33,608 nt of DNA from CAZAXU01 sp964489245 (lineage in GTDB: Bacteria; Bacteroidota; Bacteroidia; Flavobacteriales; Flavobacteriaceae), in the NCBI GenBank assembly GCA_964489245.1, contig CAZAXU010000023.1, positions 1 to 33,608 of the forward strand, written 5' to 3'. The notes below the pieces were generated by a model. That model saw only the letters and a program-made list of their open reading frames with translations. It was not told the DNA's origin and searched no databases. Of this stretch, positions 8,136 to 17,014 are shown piece by piece (position 1 is the stretch's first letter; each line of letters begins with the position of its first letter). The translations under genes and the position numbers were made by a program.

Positions 8136-10328
8136 ATGCAAATTCGTAGGGTTTTTTCACTCATTTTATTTTTAACAATATTCACGGGATATGCTCAGTC
8201 ACCGAAAACGCATAGAGCGGATAAACTGTTTGATCAGTTCATGTATCAAAATGCTTTAAAAGAATATCATAGGTTGTTAAAAACCGATCCAAAAGATAAA
8301 GCTTATATCATCCAAAAACTAGGTGATGCCTATAATATTACCGGAGACTCTGAGAATGCGGAAATCTGGTATGCTCAGGCTGTCTCTCAAAAAAACATTA
8401 ATCCTTCATACTATTACAAATATGCGATGGTGCTTAGAGAAAACAAAAAGTATAAAGAATCTCTTGAATGGTTGAAGAAATATAAACAATACAACAAAAT
8501 CGGTGATAGTAGGGTGCAAGAGTTTTTTAATGAAAATGATATTGTTGAAAGAATTAAAAAAGATGGCGATAAAGCCGAAATTTGGAACATTGCTGTCAAT
8601 TCTCCTTATACGGAATACGGCGCAGTATATTTCAAAGATGATCAAATTATCTATACATCAAACAACCACAAAACCATTGGAAAAAAAGTTTCTTCATGGA
8701 ACAACCTTCCATTCACGGATCTTTATATTGCGAAAATTGTTGGTGACAGTATTATTGGAAACAGCTTTGTTAAAAACGGCAAATTCTCTAGGAGAATCAA
8801 CACGCGCTATCATGAAGAATCACCCACATTCAATAGCGACTACACCGTGATGTTTTTTACGAGAAATAATTTAAGACCCGGAAGGACAAAAAAGGGAGCC
8901 AGAGATTATAATCTCAAAATTTACAAATCTTTTTTCAAAAAAGGAAAATGGACAAGACCCAGAGAAGTGCACTTTGACAGCAACAAATACAATTGTGCAC
9001 ATCCTAGTCTCAGCAAAGACGGAAAAACACTCTATTTCAGCTCCGATATGCCCGGTGGATATGGAAAATCTGATATTTATAAGGTTGCTGTAAATGACGA
9101 TTGGACTTTAGGAGAACCCAAAAATATGGGAAAGCTCATCAACACTGAAGGCAGAGAAACTTTTCCTTTTATTGACAGTACGGGAAATTTATTTTTTTCA
9201 TCAGACGGTCATGCCGGTTTAGGAGGACTGGATATTTTTGTTGCCTTCTTTTCAAAAGGAGAATTGTTTATGCTTCGAAATGCCGGATTGCCTTATAACA
9301 GTTCTAAAGATGATTTTGGTTTTGTATTACATGAGAGTAATGATGTAGGGCTACTTTCCTCTAACAAACCAGGCGGAAAGGGAGATGATGATATTTACTA
9401 TTTTAAAATTACATCGCCACCCATCAAACCTTTAATCCTACTGGAGGGCTATGTCAAAGATAAAAGCGGACAAATCTTGCCTGAAACTGAAATTTTATTA
9501 TATCGAAATCAAGAATTGGTCGACAAAAAAACAGTTAAGGAAGATGGAAAATACAAGTTTTTGGTTGATATCAATAAAGATTATATGATCAAAGCGAATA
9601 AACCGGGCTACGGTCCAACTGTCGAAAAATTCCACACATACAATCCGAGCTCTGCCAAGATTAATAAAGATATTATCCTAAGCAAAATAACCGAAGTGGC
9701 AATCAGAGGGCGTGTTGTGGATTATGCCACCACAGAACCCATCAACAATGTAAAAATTTCCGTACGTAATGTTTCCGACAATAGTGAGAAAGTCATCTAT
9801 ACAGATCCGGAAGGAAGAATAAAAATTCCGGTTCCAAAAGACAAACAAAATATTGATTACGAATTGGAATTCAGAAAGCCCGGATACTTGCCCTACAGAA
9901 TACGTTTAAAAAGGGTTGCTGATGCATCTGGAACGTATTATGTCAAAGAAAATGACGATGATGTGAAACTTATCAGAATGGATTTGGAACCCATCTATTT
10001 TAACTTTGATAAATCAAATATCAGACGTGATGCTGCCGTAGAATTGGGCAAAATCACCAAAGTGATGAAAGAACACAAAAAAGTTGAACTTTCTTTAGAA
10101 TCTCATACTGATAGCAGAGGTAGTAAAAAATACAATCTTGCATTATCTGAAAGAAGAGCCAAATCTACTTTCAACTATTTGGTCAAACGCGGCGTGGAAG
10201 CAAGAAGAATGCAATATAGAGGCTTTGGTGAATCAAAATTGGTGAATCATTGTTCCGATGGTGTCAAATGCTCTCGTAAAGAACATCAGCTCAACAGACG
10301 CACCGAATTTATTATCATCAAAATGTAA
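8136..10328 (+). CDS. PorE-like protein: TPR, PD40 β-propeller, regulatory-like domains and C-terminal OmpA domain
   Basis: A 730-residue envelope protein. It has a signal peptide (cleavage near GYAQ, residues 20-23) and TPR-like helices about 25-125. PD40-type β-propeller repeats run from about 150 to 425 (HPSLSKDGKTLYFSSD; FPFIDSTGNLFFSSDG). A carboxypeptidase-regulatory-like domain begins at about 433 (LEGYVKDKSGQILPETEI), a second similar segment lies at 530-600, and a peptidoglycan-binding OmpA domain at 615-730 (FNFDKSNIRRDAA; SHTDSRGSKKYNLALSERRA). This order is that of PorE of the type IX secretion system and of many OmpA-family proteins encoded next to PorP/SprF genes. No PorP/SprF gene is adjacent here, so a T9SS role is inference. 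It anchors outer-membrane machinery to peptidoglycan. A strong terminator follows at once. Confidence 0.88.
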   Translation: MQIRRVFSLILFLTIFTGYAQSPKTHRADKLFDQFMYQNALKEYHRLLKTDPKDKAYIIQKLGDAYNITGDSENAEIWYAQAVSQKNINPSYYYKYAMVLRENKKYKESLEWLKKYKQYNKIGDSRVQEFFNENDIVERIKKDGDKAEIWNIAVNSPYTEYGAVYFKDDQIIYTSNNHKTIGKKVSSWNNLPFTDLYIAKIVGDSIIGNSFVKNGKFSRRINTRYHEESPTFNSDYTVMFFTRNNLRPGRTKKGARDYNLKIYKSFFKKGKWTRPREVHFDSNKYNCAHPSLSKDGKTLYFSSDMPGGYGKSDIYKVAVNDDWTLGEPKNMGKLINTEGRETFPFIDSTGNLFFSSDGHAGLGGLDIFVAFFSKGELFMLRNAGLPYNSSKDDFGFVLHESNDVGLLSSNKPGGKGDDDIYYFKITSPPIKPLILLEGYVKDKSGQILPETEILLYRNQELVDKKTVKEDGKYKFLVDINKDYMIKANKPGYGPTVEKFHTYNPSSAKINKDIILSKITEVAIRGRVVDYATTEPINNVKISVRNVSDNSEKVIYTDPEGRIKIPVPKDKQNIDYELEFRKPGYLPYRIRLKRVADASGTYYVKENDDDVKLIRMDLEPIYFNFDKSNIRRDAAVELGKITKVMKEHKKVELSLESHTDSRGSKKYNLALSERRAKSTFNYLVKRGVEARRMQYRGFGESKLVNHCSDGVKCSRKEHQLNRRTEFIIIKM

Positions 10329-10364
10329 ACACATATTATTTCTATCAAAATTTATATCTTTACA

Positions 10365-10393
10365 GCCTCCGAAAATTTCGGAGGCTTCTTTTT
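10365..10393 (+). terminator. Intrinsic terminator after the PorE-like gene
   Basis: GCCTCCGAAA at 10365-10374 pairs with TTTCGGAGGC at 10376-10385, giving a stable GC-rich stem closed by an A/T loop, followed by TTCTTTTT. It is 36 bases past the stop and isolates this gene from the M1 peptidase operon. Confidence 0.92.
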
Positions 10394-10410
10394 AATGCTA
10401 TAATCAATTT

Positions 10411-12306
10411 ATGAAAAAAATTATTCTTCCATTTATTCTGAGTACTCTTTTGATTCCTGTTGGGTGTAAATCCACACAACCGATGGAGACAATATCGGTT
10501 AAATCAGACACCGAACCCGAAAAAAGAAATTATTGGCAACAACACATAAAATATATCATGGATATTGATATGAACGTGAACAAACATCAATATTTGGGCA
10601 AGCAAACCTTGTATTATACCAACAACTCCCCTGACACGCTTCACAAAGTGTTTTACCATTTATATTGGAATGCTTTCCAGCCGGAAAGCGGGATGGATTG
10701 GCGCGCAAGAAGCATCAATGACCCCGATCACGGGTTGGAAAAAAAAATACAAAACTTGAAAAATAATGAAATAGGATTCATAAAAATAAAATCTCTGACT
10801 CAAGATTCTACCAGTATAAATTATCAAACACAAGGAAGCATTTTGGAAGTTGAATTGAACAAACCTATCTCACCGCATCAAACCGTTGTTTTTCAAATGA
10901 ATTATCTGGCACAAATTCCCAAATTATTGCGGCGCTCCGGAAGAGACAATATAGAGGGAATAGACTATTCCATGGCACAATGGTATCCTAAAATGGCAGA
11001 ATACGACACAAACGGCTGGCATACAGACCCTTACATCGGAAGGGAATTTTATGGCGTTTGGGGCGATTTTGATGTCACTATACATATTCCCAAAAAATAT
11101 ACAATTGCCGCTACCGGACATTTGCTGAATCCTGAAAACATCGGAAAAGACAAAGGTTACATAAGCAAAAAACCATTAAATCTCCCCGATGGAAACACGC
11201 TGACTTGGCATTTCTACGCACACAATGTCCATGATTTTTCATGGGCTGCAGACCCCGATTATATTCACGATATCTATGAAGGTCCCAATCAAGTGAAGTT
11301 GCATTTTTTCTATCAAAATGACGAAAAGATAAAAGAAAACTGGAAAAAATTACAAAAAGTTACGGCACAAACAATGGTTTTCTATAATAAATACATAGGC
11401 AACTATCCTTATGACAAATATAGTGTCATTCAAGCCGGTGACGGCGGAATGGAATATGCCATGTGTACTTTCGTTTTGGGAAACAAAACATTTGGAAGCC
11501 TGCGTGGCACCACACAACACGAGCTGGGACACGCATGGTTCCAATTTTCTTTGGCTACAAATGAATCTCTATATCCTTGGATGGACGAAGGTTTCACATC
11601 CTTCATTCAAGACATGGCAAACATTAATGTGAACAACAAAAATGAAGCAAATCCTTTTCTTAATTCATACAGAAGCTATGAATATCTTGTCCAACAGAAA
11701 AAAGATGAACCTTTAAGCACTCACTCTGACCATTATAACACCAATCTAGGCTATTGGATCGGCGCTTATGACAAGGGAAAACTTGTGCTTACGCAACTGG
11801 GATATATCATGGGATTCAAAAAACTTAATTTGGTTTTAAAAGAATATTATAAAAACTGGAAAATGAAACATCCTCAACCGGATGATTTTTTCAAAATTGC
11901 AGAAAAAATATCAGAAATGAATCTGAAATGGTTCAAAAATGATTGGATTGAAACCATACACCATACAGACTACAGTATAGATCAAGTGGTGGAAGAAGAT
12001 ACTCAAACAAAAATCATTTTGAAAAACAATGCTGAAATGCCAATGCCCGTAGATATTCTTATTATCTACAAAAACGGCAACAAAGAACAATATTATATCC
12101 CGCTGGATTTGATGCGCGGAGAAAAAGCCAACTCTTACCCGAACATTGAAAGAAAGATATTGAAAGACTGGGGGTGGACAAAACCTACTTATAGTTTTAC
12201 AATTAACAAAAAAAAATCTGAAATAAAGGCTGTTCTTATCGACCCTGTCGGATTAACTGCCGATATCAACAGAGAAAATAATATCTATATCGGTGAAAAA
12301 AAATAA
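10411..12306 (+). CDS. M1-family zinc metallopeptidase lipoprotein
   Basis: A 631-residue gluzincin aminopeptidase, predicted to be a lipoprotein (signal ending LIPVGC, Cys19). The zinc site HELGH lies near residue 370, followed 18 residues later by the third ligand Glu in WMDEGF, the classic HExxH-x18-E arrangement. The substrate-binding GAMEN-type motif is GGMEY near residue 345. It should trim peptides in the periplasm or at the surface, feeding amino-acid uptake. Residues 20-300 form the β-sandwich N-terminal domain. Its stop overlaps the GTG start of rnpA by 14 bases, so the peptidase and the RNase P subunit are transcribed and perhaps translated together. Confidence 0.93.
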   Translation: MKKIILPFILSTLLIPVGCKSTQPMETISVKSDTEPEKRNYWQQHIKYIMDIDMNVNKHQYLGKQTLYYTNNSPDTLHKVFYHLYWNAFQPESGMDWRARSINDPDHGLEKKIQNLKNNEIGFIKIKSLTQDSTSINYQTQGSILEVELNKPISPHQTVVFQMNYLAQIPKLLRRSGRDNIEGIDYSMAQWYPKMAEYDTNGWHTDPYIGREFYGVWGDFDVTIHIPKKYTIAATGHLLNPENIGKDKGYISKKPLNLPDGNTLTWHFYAHNVHDFSWAADPDYIHDIYEGPNQVKLHFFYQNDEKIKENWKKLQKVTAQTMVFYNKYIGNYPYDKYSVIQAGDGGMEYAMCTFVLGNKTFGSLRGTTQHELGHAWFQFSLATNESLYPWMDEGFTSFIQDMANINVNNKNEANPFLNSYRSYEYLVQQKKDEPLSTHSDHYNTNLGYWIGAYDKGKLVLTQLGYIMGFKKLNLVLKEYYKNWKMKHPQPDDFFKIAEKISEMNLKWFKNDWIETIHHTDYSIDQVVEEDTQTKIILKNNAEMPMPVDILIIYKNGNKEQYYIPLDLMRGEKANSYPNIERKILKDWGWTKPTYSFTINKKKSEIKAVLIDPVGLTADINRENNIYIGEKK

Positions 12307-12694
12307 AACATTCGGACTCCCCAGAGCCAACAGTCTAAAAAGCGAAAAGATTATTGAATTTCTTTTCAATGAAGGAGCTTCAATGGCAAATTATCCTATC
12401 AGATTGGTCTATTCAGAATTTAATTTTCCAAATGATGTTGATTTTTTGGTCGGCTTTTCCGTTCCCAAAAAAAAGTTTAAAAAGGCAGTGGACAGGAATC
12501 GAATAAAACGTCTGATGAGAGAAAGTTTTAGGTTGCAGCAAAATCAACTACAATTAAAACAAAAAACAGTCATGATGTGGCTTTATACGGGAAAAGAAAT
12601 ACCTGATTTTGATTTGATTTATCAAAAAACAGGCAACATCATTAACAAATTAAACCACAAAAAAATAAAAGATCGAAAAAATGGCACAGCATAA
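12293..12694 (+). CDS. rnpA: Ribonuclease P protein component
   Basis: A 133-residue basic protein, the protein subunit of RNase P that helps the catalytic RNA mature tRNA 5' ends. The conserved VGFSVPKKKFKKAVDRNRIKRLMRES region carries the family signature RNR motif. The start is GTG at 12293 (not ATG), 14 bases inside the upstream peptidase gene; no better start lies before the conserved FGLPRANSLK segment. It also overlaps yraN by 14 bases. In many bacteria rnpA sits next to rpmH near the origin; here it is with yraN instead, an arrangement I believe is common in Bacteroidota. The RNase P RNA gene is not in the window. Confidence 0.95.
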   Translation: MKKNKTFGLPRANSLKSEKIIEFLFNEGASMANYPIRLVYSEFNFPNDVDFLVGFSVPKKKFKKAVDRNRIKRLMRESFRLQQNQLQLKQKTVMMWLYTGKEIPDFDLIYQKTGNIINKLNHKKIKDRKNGTA

Positions 12695-13040
12695 CGAACT
12701 CGGCAAACAGGGAGAAAAAATTGCGCAAGATTTTCTCTTAAAAAACGGTTATCAAATTTTGGAAACCAATTGGCGTTTTCAAAAAGCCGAGGTGGATATC
12801 ATTGCCCTGAAAGATGAAGTTTTAATCGCAATTGAGGTCAAAACAAGAACTTCCGAACATTATGGAAAACCGGAAATATTTGTCAATCAAAAGAAAATAA
12901 GACTCTTGGTCGGTGCCATAGATCATTATGTGCAAGAAAATGATATGGATGTTGAAGTCCGTTTTGACATTATATCAATCATCAAAAATCAATATGCCGA
13001 AAAAATTGAACATCTTGAGAATGCTTTTATTTGGTTCTAG
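12681..13040 (+). CDS. yraN: YraN family (UPF0102) putative endonuclease
   Basis: A 119-residue protein of the UPF0102/YraN family, with a restriction-endonuclease-like fold. Conserved features are GEKIAQDFLLKNGYQILETN at the N-terminus, the acidic residues in AEVDIIAL and the IEVKTRT strand, together forming the D-EVK type metal site. Its cellular substrate is not established; roles in DNA metabolism have been proposed. It overlaps rnpA by 14 bases, so translation is likely coupled. Its TAG stop sits at the left end of an inverted-repeat element (13039-13144) that separates it from the convergent porin gene. Confidence 0.92.
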   Translation: MAQHNELGKQGEKIAQDFLLKNGYQILETNWRFQKAEVDIIALKDEVLIAIEVKTRTSEHYGKPEIFVNQKKIRLLVGAIDHYVQENDMDVEVRFDIISIIKNQYAEKIEHLENAFIWF

Positions 13041-13144
13041 TGTCAAAATAAGCAATATTATCATCATACCAAATCTTGTTAATTTTATCTTTCAACAAAA
13101 CTCTTTTCGACTTAAGCTGTGTAACACATCCTGCTTTTGACACT
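13039..13144. repeat. 106-bp segment bounded by 10-bp inverted repeats, MITE-like
   Basis: AGTGTCAAAA at 13039-13048 is exactly repeated in reverse complement at 13135-13144 (TTTTGACACT), with further pairing AGCA/TGCT just inside. The two arms sit at the ends of the whole gap between the convergent yraN and porin genes. The left arm even supplies part of the yraN stop codon. The 86-base spacer is too long for an ordinary terminator. This is the form expected of a small non-autonomous transposable element, or a long structured 3' end. I see no convincing target duplication, and no second copy in the window. Confidence 0.45.
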
Positions 13145-13146
13145 CG

Positions 13147-15057
13147 CTAGTTCAAAAATATCCATCTCAAGCCAAATCGTATGGAATAGTCTCTATACGG
13201 ATATGATGGTGCACTGAAATATGTGGGATTTCTATAGCTCAACAAAGAATTTACATGTTCCAATTTAAAGAAAAATCTAAAACGCTTCACTTTAAAATTA
13301 ACAAAATAATCCACCAATGGAAAAGCGCCTATCTTCTGTGTTTCTTGCAAATGGAAATCTGCTAAGACGGGATTATAAGCATTCATATAAAAAGCATCAA
13401 AATATTTTGCGGTGATGCCGGTTTGAATGAACAAGTTTCTTTTATAAAAATAGTTTTCATAATAAATCGAAGCGCGAGCCACATATTTGGGCAGATGCAA
13501 AATCTCAGCACCTTTTGGAACTTGTTGCAACATCAAATCTGTTGAAAAGCCAAACTTCCCAAACTTGAAATCATTTCTGTATTGCAAACCCACAAAGGCA
13601 ATTCCGCTTGCACTTTGCTCCGGCAATGATTGCAGATTGAAATAAAGGTAGTTATTAATCAAATTCTGTTTCAAACTGATACGTCCCCATTTTTGGTGAG
13701 AAATACTTCCGGACAGTTCTTGAATCAGTTCATTTTTAAAATCGGGGTGATACCAATTGAATTTATTATAGGCACTTTGAAATCTGATATATTTATAGTC
13801 CGGAGGCTTGGAAGCACTCAACAGACCTGCTTCCAAATCGAAACCTCCCGGCAATTTATATTTCAAATCGGTTTGCAAAAAATATCCTCTGGACAATCCG
13901 TTGATTCCCAGATCCAGCTTTGACTTAAAATCTATCTTCTTCCAACTGAATTTTATATCCGATGCCAAAATCAAATCATTATTTATCAAAATTTTTGGAT
14001 ACGTTGTTCCGTTTATCTCTTTAATTGAATCCAATCTATAGTCACTATGAACATAGTTTATGCCGGATTGAATCAAAAATCTTTTATATGTAAACCGCAG
14101 ACCTGAAAAATTTTCAAAGCGTTTCAGGGCAATACTATCATTGATTTCTCCGATTGCCGTAATGTCTCCGAATATTGTAGTGGCAGCTTTTTTTTGGTGA
14201 TACTTGCTATAAATTTTGTGATATTTTGTGTTGTTAATCAGCTCGATGGCTTTTCCTTTTAACAGTTCATATTCTTGTCCTAAATAAAAGCGTTTTCCTT
14301 TCAGCACATTATCGGCATCTTCAAAATTAACCTCTATTCTACCCCTGTCTTTGTAAGTATCTCCACTGTTTATAAACTGGTTGATATTTTTAATGCCACC
14401 GTTTTCATCATTCGATACGTCATGTGAAACAAAATAGGCTTTGAGTGCGTATTGTTTATTTTTTGAAAAATAGTTTAGTGTGCTTGACAATCTTCCCAGA
14501 CTTGTGGTTGAATGTCTATAAAACCCCAAAGAAGTGATTCCTTTATATCCTATTGAAAGATTCAGATTTGAATTGATATTCACCGCGATTAATGCATCGA
14601 GCATTTGTCCTTGTCTGACTCCTTTTTTATAGACCAACTCTGAAAACGGTGTAGGGGTATTATAAAAATATATATCATTGTGTTTCAAATAATTGAAGCG
14701 TTTTGCGGAGGCTGCGAACTCAGGCAGAAGTGTTTTAATTTTCCTTTTAAAACTCAGTGAATTATATGGCTGCCCCATATTTTGAAAGGGCAAGCGGAGA
14801 AAATTATCTTTTCTGACATAATTGAAATTATAGTCTTTTCTGATGTTTAAAATTGTATCGACCGCAATTGTATCTCCAACAGTATTAAACATCTTATATG
14901 CCGTGATAGGAAAATTGATATTTATTTTAATACTGTCTTTTTTGTCATTTGTCATATCCGTTCCTCTCACATCCGCTCTTCCAATTTTAGGATCTACAAT
15001 TTGAGCAATGCCATTGACCAAAATAAAAAATACAAAAAAGACAAGTGATTTTTTCAT
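13147..15057 (-). CDS. Putative porin (Bacteroidota β-barrel family)
   Basis: A 636-residue outer-membrane protein. The signal peptide ends near VNGIAQ (residue 19), followed by IVDPKIGRADVRGTD, which resembles the N-terminus of the 'putative porin' family (Porin_10-like) seen in Flavobacteriia. The rest alternates aromatic and polar residues typical of barrel strands (FGKFGFSTDLML, KRNLFIQTGITAKYF) and ends in an aromatic strand near YSIRFGLRWIFLN. Pore selectivity is unknown. It is a single-gene unit: promoter at 15075-15105 and an inverted-repeat element past its stop. Confidence 0.82.
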   Translation of the reverse strand: MKKSLVFFVFFILVNGIAQIVDPKIGRADVRGTDMTNDKKDSIKININFPITAYKMFNTVGDTIAVDTILNIRKDYNFNYVRKDNFLRLPFQNMGQPYNSLSFKRKIKTLLPEFAASAKRFNYLKHNDIYFYNTPTPFSELVYKKGVRQGQMLDALIAVNINSNLNLSIGYKGITSLGFYRHSTTSLGRLSSTLNYFSKNKQYALKAYFVSHDVSNDENGGIKNINQFINSGDTYKDRGRIEVNFEDADNVLKGKRFYLGQEYELLKGKAIELINNTKYHKIYSKYHQKKAATTIFGDITAIGEINDSIALKRFENFSGLRFTYKRFLIQSGINYVHSDYRLDSIKEINGTTYPKILINNDLILASDIKFSWKKIDFKSKLDLGINGLSRGYFLQTDLKYKLPGGFDLEAGLLSASKPPDYKYIRFQSAYNKFNWYHPDFKNELIQELSGSISHQKWGRISLKQNLINNYLYFNLQSLPEQSASGIAFVGLQYRNDFKFGKFGFSTDLMLQQVPKGAEILHLPKYVARASIYYENYFYKRNLFIQTGITAKYFDAFYMNAYNPVLADFHLQETQKIGAFPLVDYFVNFKVKRFRFFFKLEHVNSLLSYRNPTYFSAPSYPYRDYSIRFGLRWIFLN

Positions 15058-15074
15058 TGTTGACTAATAATCAC

Positions 15075-15105
15075 CAAATATAAAATAATTCGGCTGAATA
15101 ATAAA
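15075..15105 (-). promoter_or_regulatory. Promoter of the putative porin gene
   Basis: On the minus strand, TATATTTG (15075-15082) fits the -7 consensus and, exactly 19 bases upstream, TTTA (15102-15105) matches the -33 TTTG at three of four bases. It lies 18 bases before the ATG and directly abuts the tsf terminator. Confidence 0.6.
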
Positions 15106-15132
15106 AAAAGACTGTCTTTTCAGACAGTCTTT
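15104..15132 (-). terminator. Intrinsic terminator after tsf
   Basis: AAAGACTGTCT (15107-15117) and AGACAGTCTTT (15122-15132) form a perfect 11-bp stem with a 4-base loop. On the minus strand the stem runs into a T tract, 25 bases past the tsf stop, ending the rplM-rpsI-rpsB-tsf operon. Confidence 0.93.
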
Positions 15133-15156
15133 AGAAAATTTTGATTTTATTTCGAG

Positions 15157-15981
15157 CTAGCCTAAGGCCAGTCTTTGAAATCCTGTAACAGTCAAACCTG
15201 CATGATGAGATTTTACATAATCTGCAACAGATGTCTTATTGTCTTTGATATACATTTGGTTGACCAAGGTGTTTTCTTTGAAGAATTTTTTCAATTTTCC
15301 TTGTGCAATTTTATCCAACATATTTTCAGGTTTCCCTTCATTTCTCAGTTGTTCTTTTGCTATTTCTATTTCTTTTTCAATCACATCTTTGGAAACACCA
15401 TCTTCGTTCAAAGCAACAGGCGCCATTGCTGCCACTTGCATTGCTATATTGTGAGCAACTTCGTCTACGCCATCAACAACTTCAGACAACCCTACTAGTG
15501 TGGCTATTTTGTTGTTTGCATGTACGTATGATCCGACGAAACCGGCTTCCAAGGCTTTGAAATCTCCAATTTCAATCTTTTCTCCAATCACGCCGGTTTG
15601 CTCCATCACTTTATCAGCAACCGTTCCATTTTCAAACGGAGCTGCCATAAATGCGTCTTTAGAGTCATAGTTCAATGCAACATCACCCAACTGCTTGGCT
15701 AATTTGACAAAGTCATCATTTTTTGCCACAAAGTCGGTTTCACAATTCAGAGAAATCACAACCCCTCTTGTTTTATCATCGTTAATTTTTGCAACACTAA
15801 CACCTTCAGTGGATGCTCTGTCTGCTCTTTTCGCTGCTACTTTCTGTCCTTTTTTTCTAAGAACATCAACTGCTTTTTCAAAATCACCTTCAGCCTCTAC
15901 CAATGCTTTTTTGCAATCCATCATTCCGGCACCGGTCATTTTTCTTAACTTATTTACTTCAGCGGCTGTAATCTTTGCCAT
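15157..15981 (-). CDS. tsf: Translation elongation factor Ts
   Basis: A 274-residue EF-Ts, the nucleotide exchange factor that recycles EF-Tu-GDP. The N-terminal UBA-like domain (VNKLRKMTGAGMMDCKKALVEAEGDFEKAV) and the TDFVAKN signature that contacts EF-Tu are intact. It is 24 bases downstream of rpsB, as in most bacteria, and is the last gene of the operon before a strong terminator. Length is normal for Bacteroidota. Nothing odd is seen. Confidence 0.98.
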   Translation of the reverse strand: MAKITAAEVNKLRKMTGAGMMDCKKALVEAEGDFEKAVDVLRKKGQKVAAKRADRASTEGVSVAKINDDKTRGVVISLNCETDFVAKNDDFVKLAKQLGDVALNYDSKDAFMAAPFENGTVADKVMEQTGVIGEKIEIGDFKALEAGFVGSYVHANNKIATLVGLSEVVDGVDEVAHNIAMQVAAMAPVALNEDGVSKDVIEKEIEIAKEQLRNEGKPENMLDKIAQGKLKKFFKENTLVNQMYIKDNKTSVADYVKSHHAGLTVTGFQRLALG

Positions 15982-16005
15982 AACTTATATATTTTTTAGT
16001 ATTAA

Positions 16006-16917
16006 TTATTTTTCTTCCTTTTCCTCTACTTCAACTTCTTTCTTTTCAGCTTCAACTTTTTTCTTCGTTGTTTTCTTGGCTGTTACTTTTTTTGTTTTTT
16101 TCTCTACTTCTTCTTTCTTTTCTTCTGTAGCTTCTTTTTTATCTTCTACTTCAACTTCTTTTAACTCTGCTTTTTCAGCCATCAATTTTGCAGCTTCTTT
16201 TTCGGCCTTTGCCTTTTCTCTCTCTACCTTTCTTGCATCAAGACCTTCAACAATTGCATCGGTCAAATAGCTCAATATTTTTTCAATTGATTTTGATGCA
16301 TCATCATTTGCAGGAATAGGAAAGGCAATATTAGTGGGGTCTGTATTGGTATCGACCAAAGCAACAACCGGAATTCCTAATTTGTTGGCTTCTTTCACTG
16401 CCACATGTTCTTTGTTGACATCAACAATAATCATGGCAGCAGGCAAACGAGTCATATCAACGATAGAACCTAAGTTTTTTTCCAGTTTTGTTCTTAAACG
16501 ATCTGTTTGCAAACGTTCTTTCTTTGAAAGTGTATTGAAAGTACCATCAATTTTCATTTTGTCAATTGCAGCCATTTTTTTCACGGCTTTACGAATCGTA
16601 ACAAAATTGGTCAGCATGCCACCCGGCCATCTTTCACTGATATAAGGCATATTTACTTTTTTAGCATACTCTGCAATGGCAGATTTTGCTTGTTTCTTGG
16701 TAGAAAGATAAAGAATTTTTCTACCGGTTGATGAAACCTGTTTTAGATAGTTCTGCGCTTCTTCAATTTTAGCAGCAGTTTTATATAGGTTGATAATGTG
16801 AATACCATTTTTTTTACCATAAATATATGGAGCCATACTGGGGTTCCATTTTCTGGTGAGATGCCCGAAGTGTACGCCGGCATCTAAAAGTTCTTGAATG
16901 TTTACTTTATTTTCCAT
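16006..16917 (-). CDS. rpsB: 30S ribosomal protein S2 with long Lys/Glu C-terminal tail
   Basis: A 303-residue S2, a small-subunit protein near the 30S neck. The core (residues 1 to about 230) is standard: AGVHFGHLTRKWNPSMAPYI, LYLSTKKQAKSAI, ERWPGGMLTNF, DTNTDPTNIAFPIPANDDA. From about residue 232 it carries a roughly 70-residue low-complexity tail almost wholly of Lys, Glu, Val and Ala; the usual S2 length is about 225-260. The tail DNA has a 17-bp direct repeat (16025-16041 and 16145-16161), suggesting it grew by internal duplication. The gene follows rpsI by 97 bases and is probably part of the rplM operon. Confidence 0.98.
   Translation of the reverse strand: MENKVNIQELLDAGVHFGHLTRKWNPSMAPYIYGKKNGIHIINLYKTAAKIEEAQNYLKQVSSTGRKILYLSTKKQAKSAIAEYAKKVNMPYISERWPGGMLTNFVTIRKAVKKMAAIDKMKIDGTFNTLSKKERLQTDRLRTKLEKNLGSIVDMTRLPAAMIIVDVNKEHVAVKEANKLGIPVVALVDTNTDPTNIAFPIPANDDASKSIEKILSYLTDAIVEGLDARKVEREKAKAEKEAAKLMAEKAELKEVEVEDKKEATEEKKEEVEKKTKKVTAKKTTKKKVEAEKKEVEVEEKEEK
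16025..16161. repeat. 17-bp direct repeat within the rpsB tail
   Basis: TCTACTTCAACTTCTTT occurs at 16025-16041 and again at 16145-16161, 120 bases apart. Both copies encode the KEVEVE-type motif of the S2 C-terminal tail. Confidence 0.8.
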
Positions 16918-17014
16918 TTTTATTTTTAGTTTACGTTCCGTATGAAATTAGCAATGTATCAATCGGGACACATTTGGATGCTAAACTAATGCTTCAATTA
17001 AGAACAAGTTATTA

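Noticed and set aside
15695..16270. 191-codon plus-strand open frame across tsf and rpsB
   Set aside because: Ser/Phe/Ala-rich complement of two certain genes.
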